DNA of 64,000 nucleotides from CAZLMW01 sp964560875 (GTDB lineage Bacteria; Myxococcota_A; UBA9042). The translations under genes and the position numbers were made by a program. The stretch's first letter is position 1. Each line of letters opens with the position of its first letter. The notes beneath the pieces are model-generated. The model made no database searches, was not told the DNA's origin, and was given only the letters and a program-made list of their open reading frames with translations. Shown here piece by piece: positions 17,399-26,313 of this stretch. The DNA is taken from the NCBI GenBank assembly GCA_964560875.1, contig CAZLMW010000001.1, positions 1 to 64,000 of the forward strand, read 5' to 3'.

Positions 17399-18727
17399 AT
17401 GCAGATTCGCGACCCCATTCACGGCGCTATCGCTGTCGACCAACACGAGGTCGCCGTGCTGGAGAGCCCGTTTTTCCAACGGCTCCGACGCGTCAAGCAG
17501 TTGGGGTTCGCCGAGCTCGTCTTTCCCGGGGCGTCCCATCATCGCTTCCTGCATTCGATCGGTGTGATGCACCTGGCCGGTGTCGCGTTCGACGCCGCCG
17601 TCGCCGATGCGCCGTGGTTGCCCGCCGCCGATGCCGTTCGCCTGCGCCGCATCCTCCGCCTCGCGACGTTGTGCCATGACGTGGGTCACGCGCCGCTCTC
17701 CCACGCTTCGGAGATCCTCTTTCCGACGGTCGGGCAGCTCGCCGTCCCCGGCCTCGAAGGCGAGGACCCAACCCGACAGGCCCGACACGAGCACTACACG
17801 CTCAAGTTGATGCTCGACTCCCCGATGGCCGACGTGATCCGCAAGGCCTACGCACCGCTCGACATCAAACCGGAACACGCCGCCGCCCTCCTGCACAGCG
17901 GGCTGCGCCTTGACGACGAGCCGTTCGCGGTCGCCGGACACGACATGCGGGGCATCCTCGCGGCGCTCACCAGCAGCGAAGTCGACGTCGACCGGATGGA
18001 CTACCTGTTGCGCGACTCGTACTACACGGGCGTCAAGTACGGGACGTTTGATCACAGCTGGTTGCTCGATCACCTGTGCCGCTACGAAGCGGACGATGGC
18101 GGCGTCTATCTCGCGATCGAGGACCGTGCGCTCTACACGTTCGACGACTTCCTGCTGTCGCGTTACCACATGTTCCTGATGGTCTATTTCCACTACAAAG
18201 TGGTGTGCTACGACCAGATGCTGCGCCGTTTTTACGCCGGCCAGCCCGACATGATCGCGGTGCCGCCCGACCCCGAAGCCTTCCTCCGCTACGACGACGC
18301 GGCCATCCACAATGCGCTGGATGCCCACGCCGATTCCGACCCCTGGGCGCGCGGCATCGTCACCGCGCAACCGCTCACGTTGATCGCCGAACGGGACCCA
18401 CACTCGCACCGCGACCCGGTCGAGGGCATCATCGAACGGCTGCTGGGCGAAGGCATCGACCACCTGACGGTCACGAGCAAGGGCGCCCTGTCCAAGTATC
18501 GGGGCCGCGCGGACAAGGAACGCACCATCTACGTACGCATCCAACCGCGCGTCGGCGAAGGCCGATTCATCCCGCTGGGCGAAGCGACCAATCTGTTCAA
18601 GCGTTATGCCGACACGACGGTCCTCGAGCGCGTGTATGTGCACGGCGGGGACGCCGATAAAGTCGGCGCCTGGGTCGAAGAGCTGCGCGCAGCCGCACCG
18701 GCCCCGGACGACGGAGCGACCCGATGA
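17399..18727 (+). CDS. HD-superfamily phosphohydrolase (SAMHD1/dGTPase-like)
   Basis: 442 residues. The opening IRDPIHGAIAVDQHE and FQRLRRVKQLG are characteristic of COG1078-type HD hydrolases. Metal ligands are visible as His52 (HHRFLHS), His93-Asp94 (LCHDVGHAPLSH) and an Asp in VDRMDYLLRDS near residue 197. Family members hydrolyse dNTPs or related nucleotides; the exact substrate is not predictable here. The gene ends in an ATGA overlap with tolB. No strong ribosome-binding site is seen before the ATG. Confidence 0.85.
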   Translation: MQIRDPIHGAIAVDQHEVAVLESPFFQRLRRVKQLGFAELVFPGASHHRFLHSIGVMHLAGVAFDAAVADAPWLPAADAVRLRRILRLATLCHDVGHAPLSHASEILFPTVGQLAVPGLEGEDPTRQARHEHYTLKLMLDSPMADVIRKAYAPLDIKPEHAAALLHSGLRLDDEPFAVAGHDMRGILAALTSSEVDVDRMDYLLRDSYYTGVKYGTFDHSWLLDHLCRYEADDGGVYLAIEDRALYTFDDFLLSRYHMFLMVYFHYKVVCYDQMLRRFYAGQPDMIAVPPDPEAFLRYDDAAIHNALDAHADSDPWARGIVTAQPLTLIAERDPHSHRDPVEGIIERLLGEGIDHLTVTSKGALSKYRGRADKERTIYVRIQPRVGEGRFIPLGEATNLFKRYADTTVLERVYVHGGDADKVGAWVEELRAAAPAPDDGATR

Positions 18728-20298
18728 TCCGAAATGCGTCCCGATCCACCGCCGCCATCGCGACCATTTTCGCGGTGACGGTGTTCGGGGTATCCATGTC
18801 CGCAGCGGGGGACGTCCAGGCCCAGCCGGCCGGACCCGGCGCCGATCCCAACCTCGCTGATGACGGCTTGTACGTGATCGTCGAGGCCACGCACCGACCG
18901 CTCGACGCCGTGCTGGTCATCCCGCCCAAGTGTGGCATCGGTCGCGAAGCGTGCGGCGAGATTCGCGCGGTGATTCACAACGACATGAGGCTATCGGGTG
19001 TTGTCCGAGCGCTGGAGGTCAGCCCCGGCAAGGCCGCCGCGATGCAGAAATCGGCCGTTCCCCGTTTCGACGTCCGCAAGGAAGCGGCGAAGAAGGCGGG
19101 CGTGACGTGGGCGATCGGCACGACCATTCGCAAGAGCAAGCGCAACAAGAAGATGCTGTCGATCGAGCTACAGGTGCTCAACGTCAAGACAGCAAAGATG
19201 CTCAACCTCGGGCGGCGCGCGACCACCGAGGGACCATTTTCGAAGCTGCGGGTGCTCGCGCATCGGGCGGCCAACGCGATCTTCGGCGGACTGACCGGTG
19301 TCGAGGGGAGCTTTGACGGGCAGTTTTACTACAGCAGCCCCGGTCCCAAGTGTGCCCGCTGCATCTGGATGGCGGACGGCGATGGCTACAACGCGCGGAT
19401 CGTGGTCGGCGACAAGGGGATTCACATGCTGCCGCGGCCGAGCGCAGATCTCGGCGTGTTGTACGTGTCATTTCGCACCGAGCTGCCGTCTCTGTTCCGA
19501 TTGCGGGGCCCTGAGATGGACTTCCTGTGGAACCAGTCGGCCAACGTGACGACGCCGCCTGTGCAGCCGAAAAAGAGGCGCAAGAAACGGCGCAAGCGTC
19601 GACGCGGCAAAAAGAAGGCGAGCAAGGCACCGATCCAGGACACCGCCGGCAACATCGCGCCGAAGCTGCCCGCATCCGTGCTCAAGCCGTTCGCGACGCA
19701 CGACAAGCTGCAATACCGCACCGCAACACAGGCGACCGATGGGCGCATCGTCGCGACGATCAATGACGGTGAGCAGGCGGACTTGTGGCTGCTCGACCAC
19801 AAGGGACGTCCGATCCGCAACCTCACCAACCATGAGGCCGACGATCTCGACCCTTCGTGGGCGCCAGATGGCCAGCGCATCGCGTTCGTGAGCAACCGCA
19901 GCGGACGGCCCCAGATCTATATCGTCCGGCTCGACGGCACGGGGCTCGAGCGCATCACGTTCGCCGGGCCGTACAACACCGGACCGGATTGGGGACCGAA
20001 TGGAAAGATCGTCTATTCGGGTCTACGCGGCGGCGCGGTCGATATTCTCACCGTCGACGCGGCCAAGCAGATGCAGCGTTTGACGCCGGGCAAGGGCAAA
20101 CGTTCGCTCGAACCGAGCTGGACCAGCTGCGGGCGCCGCGTCATCTACGTGTCCGACGAGGATGGCGGCGGTCCGCGGATGTGGGTCGCGAGTCACGACG
20201 GCGCGGTGCGACATCCCCTTGCGCTTGGGCGTGGACGCTATTACACGCCCGTCTGGCGAAAGCGGCCCGGACAGCGTCCCCGAACATTCCGGCCGTAG
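18724..20298 (+). CDS. tolB: TolB-like beta-propeller protein with polybasic insertion
   Basis: 524 residues with an N-terminal hydrophobic signal segment (about 11-29, then Ala-Gln-Ala cleavage-like sites near 31-34). An N-terminal alpha/beta domain (about 48-190) is followed by a propeller with TolB/WD40-like repeats (DDLDPSWAPDGQRIAFVSNR at about 376-395, TGPDWGPNGKIVYSG, EPSWTSCGRRVIYVS). TolB is the periplasmic partner of Pal and the Tol system in envelope integrity. Residues 283-298 form a run of Lys/Arg only interrupted by one Gly, inserted between domain 1 and the propeller, which is unusual for TolB. No other tol genes are in the window, so a TolB-like DPP/propeller protein with another job is an alternative. 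Confidence 0.72.
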   Translation: MIRNASRSTAAIATIFAVTVFGVSMSAAGDVQAQPAGPGADPNLADDGLYVIVEATHRPLDAVLVIPPKCGIGREACGEIRAVIHNDMRLSGVVRALEVSPGKAAAMQKSAVPRFDVRKEAAKKAGVTWAIGTTIRKSKRNKKMLSIELQVLNVKTAKMLNLGRRATTEGPFSKLRVLAHRAANAIFGGLTGVEGSFDGQFYYSSPGPKCARCIWMADGDGYNARIVVGDKGIHMLPRPSADLGVLYVSFRTELPSLFRLRGPEMDFLWNQSANVTTPPVQPKKRRKKRRKRRRGKKKASKAPIQDTAGNIAPKLPASVLKPFATHDKLQYRTATQATDGRIVATINDGEQADLWLLDHKGRPIRNLTNHEADDLDPSWAPDGQRIAFVSNRSGRPQIYIVRLDGTGLERITFAGPYNTGPDWGPNGKIVYSGLRGGAVDILTVDAAKQMQRLTPGKGKRSLEPSWTSCGRRVIYVSDEDGGGPRMWVASHDGAVRHPLALGRGRYYTPVWRKRPGQRPRTFRP

Positions 20299-20435
20299 CG
20301 AACCCACGCCACGTTTTCGTGCCCCGGCGCGCGTGGACGGCCCCCATTGGATGGCCTATCCTCGGCCCATCGCAAAACGCGCTACTACGCGGCATCCAGG
20401 CAGCTGCGTGCAACGGCCGCATCCTTCGTGACCGC

Positions 20436-23177
20436 ATGACCCAAAAAGGCGCCGACAAGCCACCGGGAGCAGGAGCGCCCCCGCCCCTTCCGAATAAGGC
20501 GTCGGTGTCGGGATCTGCGAGCAATCCGGCCCCCGGGGTCACCACGACGACGCCCGGCACCGCGCTGCCGTTGCCCGATGAGCTCCCCGACCGGCCTGCC
20601 GAGGACGACGGCCGCAACCACACGCTGATGTACGGCAATGACGAGCTGCCCGAGGGCGCGAGCGTCAACCCGCAGCAAGCTGTCCCGGCGCCCGACCTGT
20701 TCATCGAAAAGGCGACGGAGAAGACGCAGACGGCGCCCAAGCGCAAGGCGAGCAACCGCGAGACGATCCGCGATGCATCGTTGGAGCTACCGCCAGCCCA
20801 CCCCAGCGACGACGAAAAGCCCACCGTCATGACGACGATGGAGGATCTCGAGACCAAGACGATCGACGACGAGGGCAGCGCCTACATCGGCAAGCTGATC
20901 GACGAACGCTACATGGTGAAGTCGTTGATCGGCCGCGGCGGCATGGGCGCGGTCTACCACGTCGAACAGATCCATCTGCGCAAAGAGATGGCGATCAAGC
21001 TGCTTCACGAAAACCTCGTGGCGCGCAAACAGCTGATCAGCCGGTTCACGCGCGAGGCCCGGGCGATCTCCCGCTTGTCGAGCCCGCACACGGTGATGGT
21101 CTACGACTTCGGTCGGTGGGGAGAGCTGTTCTACCTGGTGATGGAGCTGCTGGAGGGCGAGCCGCTCGACTCGATCCTGACCCGCCAAGGCCCGGTCAGC
21201 GCCGAACGAACAACCCGCGTGCTGTTGCAGATGTGCGACTCGCTCAAAGAGGCGCACGCCCACGGCATCGTTCACCGCGATCTCAAGCCCGAAAACGTGA
21301 TGGTGCTCCACGACGGGCCACATCCGGACTTCATCAAGATCCTCGATTTCGGTCTCGCCAAGGTCGAAGACGTCGACGACCCGTACACAATCCACTCGCA
21401 GAAGGACATCTTCGGCACGCCGTTCTACATGTCTCCCGAGCAGATTCGGGCGGCCGACGTCGACGGGCGATCGGACGTCTATGCGGTCGGCGCGCTGGCC
21501 TTCAAAATGCTCACCGGCAAGCAGGTGTTTGGCCACGAAAAGACCACGTTCGATGTGCTCAAGGCGCACCTGATGAACCCCGCGCCGCGAATGAAGGACG
21601 TGGTGGACGAGGGCGTGGAGATCCACCAGGCGCTCGAAGACATCGTCGCCAAGTGCCTCGCCAAACATCCCGAAGAGCGTTTCCAGGACATGGGCGAGCT
21701 GCACGCCGCGTTGGTCGAGGCGCGCAAGAGCGACTTCGCCAAGTCCGGGCTCAGCGAGGAAGAGCGACGCCAGATCGAGCAACGACGAGAGGGTGGGCCC
21801 GGCGCCGACGTGATCTTGCCGGCCAGGTTGGTGTCGCGTGAGACCGAAGCGCTGCTCGCTGACGAGGAGCTCCTCGGCCGACACGTGCGACGCGGTCGGG
21901 CCGCGAAGGGCGCCCAGTTCATCGCGGTCGTGTTGATCTTGATGGGCGCAATCGCCGCGGCGATGTGGGGGCTCGGATCCGAAGGCGTCGGGCAGGAAGC
22001 CGAACCCAACGACATGCCGTCCCAGGCCAATCAGCTGGACGAATCGGGCACAACCAAGGGCTCGATCGGAGAGAGAAGGTCGCAGTTTGTGGGCGATCGC
22101 GACTGCTACCGACTGCCGGCAACGACGCGCGACGACGACCTCGCTGTGCGCGTCAAGGGCGTGCCAACGATGGACCTGCAGGTCAGTGTCCACGACAAGG
22201 ACGGCGTGACTTTGCTCGATACGTCCCACCGCGCTTCGGGCGACGGCGAATTGCTGGCGCACATCGACACGAAACGAGCGCCCGCGGTGGCCTGCGTCAC
22301 CGAGAAGAAGGTCCTCAACCAGGTCGCTGGGGAAAGTCTGAGCGACGTCTACACGCTGACAGCCACCGTCACTGCGCGCGAAGGGATCGTCGAGCGCGAG
22401 CCGAACGACAGCGCTGGCAGCGACGAATTGCCGCAGGGACGCGTTCTGCGGGCGACGATCGACGGGCCATACGACCGCGACGTCTTCGCGCTGCAGGATC
22501 AGTTTGCAGGCCGGGTCGTTCGCGTCCGCGTGGAGAGCGCCGATAACAACGATCTCGCGGGACTGCAGGTTGTGATGGTGGACACGGCAGGGAGGCCCCT
22601 TTCGGCGCGCGGGGTCAAAGACAGTCAGCACAAGGCCGAGCTCGCCTTTGCCGCCAGCAGCCGCCAGATGCCCGATCGGCTCGTGGTGCGGCCAAGCGAA
22701 ACGGCTATCGGGATGTGGAAACAGCTGGGTCGCGAGAGCTACGAATACAAGGTCTGGTACGAGCTGACAGACGTCGGTGACGAGGGCGAAAAAGAGCCCA
22801 ACAACGCCGCTGCTTCCGCCCAGGACATGGTGCTCGGCCTCTGGCATATCGGCGCCGCCAACGACACGGCCGGCGTGGATTGGATGCGCATCGACGCGGG
22901 CGATAAGGCGATGAAACGCCTCCACCTGGAGATCAGCGCGACCCCTGGATCGGGGTTCATGCTCACGATCCGAGACACAGGCGCGCGCGCCGATTTGCGT
23001 CGGCTGAAGGTGCTTGCGGGCAAAGACGAAGATCTCTACATCGACGGATCCGGGGCTGGATTCCTGGTGAAGATCGAGCGGCTCGAGGGCGCTAACAACC
23101 CGCGGGCAAAGATCGGCGCCAAGTACAGGTTGCGGGCTCGTTGGTCGTTCACCGGTCCGCCGCCAGCCATCCCGTAG
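20436..23177 (+). CDS. Transmembrane Ser/Thr protein kinase with extracytoplasmic EPND repeats
   Basis: 913 residues. A disordered Pro/Thr-rich N-terminus (1-150) is followed by a kinase domain at about 160-425: glycine loop GRGGMGAVY 166-174, Lys188, HRDLKPEN 280-287, DFG 304-306, GTPFYMSPEQ 327-336. All catalytic residues are present, so it should be active. One TM helix lies at about 493-512. The outer part (513-913) holds three regions each opening with an EPN motif (EAEPND about 521, REPNDSAG, EKEPNNAA), like PPC/pre-peptidase beta-sandwich domains. It is a Hanks-type sensor kinase in which the outer domains probably sense envelope or extracellular cues. The start at 20436 follows 137 bases of non-coding DNA after tolB. 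Confidence 0.87.
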   Translation: MTQKGADKPPGAGAPPPLPNKASVSGSASNPAPGVTTTTPGTALPLPDELPDRPAEDDGRNHTLMYGNDELPEGASVNPQQAVPAPDLFIEKATEKTQTAPKRKASNRETIRDASLELPPAHPSDDEKPTVMTTMEDLETKTIDDEGSAYIGKLIDERYMVKSLIGRGGMGAVYHVEQIHLRKEMAIKLLHENLVARKQLISRFTREARAISRLSSPHTVMVYDFGRWGELFYLVMELLEGEPLDSILTRQGPVSAERTTRVLLQMCDSLKEAHAHGIVHRDLKPENVMVLHDGPHPDFIKILDFGLAKVEDVDDPYTIHSQKDIFGTPFYMSPEQIRAADVDGRSDVYAVGALAFKMLTGKQVFGHEKTTFDVLKAHLMNPAPRMKDVVDEGVEIHQALEDIVAKCLAKHPEERFQDMGELHAALVEARKSDFAKSGLSEEERRQIEQRREGGPGADVILPARLVSRETEALLADEELLGRHVRRGRAAKGAQFIAVVLILMGAIAAAMWGLGSEGVGQEAEPNDMPSQANQLDESGTTKGSIGERRSQFVGDRDCYRLPATTRDDDLAVRVKGVPTMDLQVSVHDKDGVTLLDTSHRASGDGELLAHIDTKRAPAVACVTEKKVLNQVAGESLSDVYTLTATVTAREGIVEREPNDSAGSDELPQGRVLRATIDGPYDRDVFALQDQFAGRVVRVRVESADNNDLAGLQVVMVDTAGRPLSARGVKDSQHKAELAFAASSRQMPDRLVVRPSETAIGMWKQLGRESYEYKVWYELTDVGDEGEKEPNNAAASAQDMVLGLWHIGAANDTAGVDWMRIDAGDKAMKRLHLEISATPGSGFMLTIRDTGARADLRRLKVLAGKDEDLYIDGSGAGFLVKIERLEGANNPRAKIGAKYRLRARWSFTGPPPAIP

Positions 23178-23192
23178 CCGCTACACCTGAAG

Positions 23193-23936
23193 ATGATTTG
23201 CATCCGACGCCGCTTTCTCGCTACGGGCGCCGCGAGCTTTCTGGGTGCCCTGCTCGCGCCGTTCAACGTCCACGCTGCCCGCCCAGAACGTATCTACATT
23301 CAGCCTCTTGGCGGCATCGCAAAGCGCCGCGTCCGTCTGGTGCAGAGCGCGCTTGCGACCCTTTTCGGATGCGACGTGCGGGTGCTCCGGCGCCGTCGAT
23401 TGCCGCGTTCAGCCTGGTACAAGCCGCGCCGCAGATACCGCGCCGAGAAGCTGCTCGCGTACCTGGAAAAGCAGCTACCGCGCGACGGAACACGCATCCT
23501 GGGTCTCACCGATCGCGATATCTCGACGACAAACGGCGATATCCCCGATTGGGGCGTGCTGGGGCTGGCAAACCTCGACGCAACGGCTTGCGTAATCAGC
23601 AGCTATCGAGCCAAGCGGAGGTCGCGCGGCCGGCGCCACACCGATGAACGGCTGGCCAAGGTCGCCGTGCACGAGATCGGCCACACGCTGGGCCTCGAGC
23701 ACTGCCCGACGGTGGGTTGTTTGATGGAAGATGCCCGCGGAAAAGTCGTCACGACCGATCGCGAATACGACATCTGTCACAAGTGCCGGGCCGAGTTGAA
23801 GCGTCGCGGTCACCGACTGCCCAAGGCGAAGATGCCCTGGCCGAAGCCGGCTGCTCGAAAAGCTAGACGCCGACGGCGAGGCGGCGCGCGAACTTCTCGT
23901 CCAGGCCGACCTCGCGGATCCGGCTCGCGGCGCTGA
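23193..23936 (+). CDS. Archaemetzincin-like zinc metalloprotease with Tat-type signal
   Basis: 247 residues. The zinc site HEIGHTLGLEH (HExxHxxGxxH), followed by Cys, CLM and a CxxC (CHKC), is the archaemetzincin signature; the extra Cys cluster binds a second zinc in that family. The N-terminus carries RRRFLATGA and a hydrophobic stretch ending NVHA, a plausible twin-arginine signal. Most archaemetzincins lack export signals, so this would be an exported variant. The last about 25 residues are Arg/Gly-rich and are encoded antisense to the end of the neighbouring phosphoesterase (74-base convergent overlap). Substrate unknown. It lies 15 bases after the kinase gene. Confidence 0.8.
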   Translation: MICIRRRFLATGAASFLGALLAPFNVHAARPERIYIQPLGGIAKRRVRLVQSALATLFGCDVRVLRRRRLPRSAWYKPRRRYRAEKLLAYLEKQLPRDGTRILGLTDRDISTTNGDIPDWGVLGLANLDATACVISSYRAKRRSRGRRHTDERLAKVAVHEIGHTLGLEHCPTVGCLMEDARGKVVTTDREYDICHKCRAELKRRGHRLPKAKMPWPKPAARKARRRRRGGARTSRPGRPRGSGSRR

Positions 23937-24597
23937 CGATGTCGTAGGACACGCGGACGTGCGCCATGTTGCGGCTGTCGGTGTCAAAGAGCACGAAACA
24001 CGCGTCCGGGTTGCGATCGCGCGGCTGCCCAACGGACCCGACGTTGACGAGATACTTACGGCCGGGCTTGTGCTCGTACCGGTAGGTGATCTCTTTGACC
24101 TTGCGACCGCTGTATTCGTAGGTCGTCGTCAGGTGGCTATGGCCGATGAAGTTGTGCTGCAAAAGGCCGCTCTTCATGCGGGTGAGCGCTTCGGCTTCTT
24201 CGTTGCGGACGACGTAGTAGAAGCCGGACGGCAAGATGGGGGCGGCGTGGTAGATGCCGACCTCGATGTCCTCGCGAAGCTGGCAGTAGGGCAGCGAGTA
24301 GAGCCACAGGAAGTTCTCCTCGGTGAGCTCCTTGCGGGTCCAGTACAAGGCTCGGCGCGCGGCGTCGTAATAGTAGTCGGTGTCCATCACGCCGATCACG
24401 GCCGCGTCGTGGTTTCCGAGCAGGGTGACCGAGCATCGTTCGCGCAACAGGTCGCAGCACTCGTTGGGGTTGCCGCCGTAGCCGACGACGTCGCCCAAAC
24501 ACACGATTTCGTCGACGTCATATTCGTCACACTTGGCCAAGACGTTCGTGAGCGCCTGGATGTTGCCGTGGATGTCGCTGATGATCGCAAGTCGCAT
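23863..24597 (-). CDS. Calcineurin-like metallophosphoesterase (YfcE/MJ0936 type)
   Basis: 244 residues with the complete metal-binding set: DIHGN at 8-12, GDVVGYG near 34-40, GNHD near 62-65, a His near 125 and GHSH near 153-156. It is a short-type phosphodiesterase with unknown natural substrate. The Met at 24597 begins the first beta strand and is preceded by a GGAGG site; a longer frame to 24861 lies antisense to the peroxiredoxin and is rejected. Its 3' end overlaps the archaemetzincin gene convergently. Confidence 0.85.
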   Translation of the reverse strand: MRLAIISDIHGNIQALTNVLAKCDEYDVDEIVCLGDVVGYGGNPNECCDLLRERCSVTLLGNHDAAVIGVMDTDYYYDAARRALYWTRKELTEENFLWLYSLPYCQLREDIEVGIYHAAPILPSGFYYVVRNEEAEALTRMKSGLLQHNFIGHSHLTTTYEYSGRKVKEITYRYEHKPGRKYLVNVGSVGQPRDRNPDACFVLFDTDSRNMAHVRVSYDIVSAASRIREVGLDEKFARRLAVGV

Positions 24598-24769
24598 CGA
24601 GGATGCCTCCGAGGGCGCGCGGACAAGGCGCCGGCAAAGCATAGCCCGGTTCGCCATGGACCGCACGATGATCGACGCTTGGAGCGTCTTCTTACGCCGT
24701 TGACGACGGCGTTGCTGCCTGCCAATGTGCCCGCGATTTCGATCTGCAACACACGTGGCGGAGGTGCCC

Positions 24770-25240
24770 ATGTCTGCACTAGCGGTCGGCGATGCCGCGC
24801 CTGAGTTCTCCCTCGAAGCGGACACTGGTTCGCACATTGCGCTGTCCGACCTCGGCGGCAAGTGGGCGATCGTGTACTTCTATCCGCGTGACAACACCCC
24901 CGGCTGCACCCGCGAGAGCTGCGATTTCCGCGATAATTACGCGCGCTTCCAGTCCGCCAACGCCGAGATTTTCGGGGTCAGCGCGGACTCAATCAAGTCG
25001 CACATCAAGTTCAAGACGAAGTACGAATTCCCGTTCGCGCTGCTCAGCGATCCCGACAAGGAGATGCTGACCGAGTGGGGCGTCTGGGCCGAGAAGAAGA
25101 ACTACGGGCGCACCTACATGGGCATCATCCGAACGACGTACATCATCGATCCCACTGGCAAAGTCGCCGCCGCATGGCCGAAAGTTCGGGTCAAGGGCCA
25201 TGTGGATGACGTGCTCGCGACGCTGGAGAAGCTGCAATGA
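24770..25240 (+). CDS. bcp: Peroxiredoxin, Bcp/PrxQ family
   Basis: 156 residues with the Bcp signature TPGCTRESC: peroxidatic Cys46 and resolving Cys51, the atypical 2-Cys arrangement that uses a disulfide across one helix and is recycled by thioredoxin. It reduces hydrogen and organic peroxides in the cytoplasm. The start at 24770 follows GGCGGAGG; an upstream in-frame Met at 24725 has no such site. Its TGA overlaps the next ATG (ATGA), so the downstream unknown gene is coupled to it. Confidence 0.93.
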   Translation: MSALAVGDAAPEFSLEADTGSHIALSDLGGKWAIVYFYPRDNTPGCTRESCDFRDNYARFQSANAEIFGVSADSIKSHIKFKTKYEFPFALLSDPDKEMLTEWGVWAEKKNYGRTYMGIIRTTYIIDPTGKVAAAWPKVRVKGHVDDVLATLEKLQ

Positions 25241-26256
25241 CCGACGCACCCAACAACGACGCACCCAACAACGACGCACCCGCAACCGAAGAGGCCGCCA
25301 CAGCGACCGACGACGCCGGCATCGAGGCCACCGGACGGCTCGCCGAATGGGACGGAACCAACGCAAATCTGCGCGACTGGACCGACGAGCAGATCCTCGA
25401 TGGACTCAAACAGCTCGGCATCGACACCGACAAGGCGCGGTTCGAAGAAGCGGCTACGAGCGCCGTCATGCAGGCATCGCTGGAAGACAACTGGTTGGAA
25501 GAAGTCGGCCCCGTTGGGCAGAACTTTGCCACGTTCATCTGGATGTCGGTGCAGGAGTTGTGGGAGCGATGGCGCGTGGACGCGTGGCCGCAGGACCGCA
25601 TGGCGCGGATGTTCGCCTACCTCGTGGACGCCGATTACTCGACCGAATGGGCCGACCGTTTTCATGCGCCGACCGGCATGCAAGTAATGGACGCGCTCGT
25701 CGTGTACACCGCCAAGGCCGACGACGCCCGCGCGAGTGTCGACGCGATGGTCGAAGAACTTGGGATGCCCGCCGCCGCCTGGCCCGCCAAGACGCTGGAC
25801 GCGATGGCGGAGTGGATGGAAGTCAGCAACTTCGCGCTGGCGGGAAAGGCCGCAGAATGGCTTGCGAGCGTGCTTGGTCGCGGCCACAAGATGAGCTTCC
25901 TCGCAGCAGCTCTGATGACCGCCCGCATGTACGACCGGGCCAAGGCCGCCGCCCTGCAGGTTCCCCACGACGTCAAACTCAAGGACGGGTTCGACGAAAT
26001 GGTCGGCTACCTCTGCCTCTCCGCTGGCGACGCGATGAGCGCTCACTACTGGCTGTACGGCGGCGGCAAGCGGTCCAAGGTCAAGCGCAGCGAGATGACG
26101 TTCGCCGCTGAGCACGCGCGCAACCACGTCAAGAAGTGGAAGGAAAACGGCGGCGGCGAGGTCGACGAAAAGACCCGCAAGGCGTCGCTCCAGGCCGCGT
26201 CGCAGTCGTGCTACTTCGCGTTCATGGCGTTCGCTGGAATGCCCGAAATCGGCTAG
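25237..26256 (+). CDS. Conserved-looking cytoplasmic protein of unknown function
   Basis: 339 residues, predicted helical and soluble, acidic N-terminus. The opening contains a tandem repeat (DAPNN twice, then DAP) encoded by two perfect 15-base copies at 25243-25272 plus a partial third. The body is Ala/Trp-rich helices (for example WLASVLGRGHKMSF) with no motif I recognise; a C-terminal His/Lys-rich helix near 285-300 precedes a Gln/Ser/Cys stretch. The ATG is embedded in the stop of bcp, so an association with peroxide defence is an inference from coupling only. Confidence 0.65.
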   Translation: MTDAPNNDAPNNDAPATEEAATATDDAGIEATGRLAEWDGTNANLRDWTDEQILDGLKQLGIDTDKARFEEAATSAVMQASLEDNWLEEVGPVGQNFATFIWMSVQELWERWRVDAWPQDRMARMFAYLVDADYSTEWADRFHAPTGMQVMDALVVYTAKADDARASVDAMVEELGMPAAAWPAKTLDAMAEWMEVSNFALAGKAAEWLASVLGRGHKMSFLAAALMTARMYDRAKAAALQVPHDVKLKDGFDEMVGYLCLSAGDAMSAHYWLYGGGKRSKVKRSEMTFAAEHARNHVKKWKENGGGEVDEKTRKASLQAASQSCYFAFMAFAGMPEIG

Positions 26257-26313
26257 ATGTGCGCGGCGAGAATGGCGATCCGCTCTTCCGCTCCCGCTCC
26301 CGGTCTTGCTGCT

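Noticed and set aside
20436..23177. Pseudokinase
   Set aside because: Lys188, HRD Asp282 and DFG are all present.
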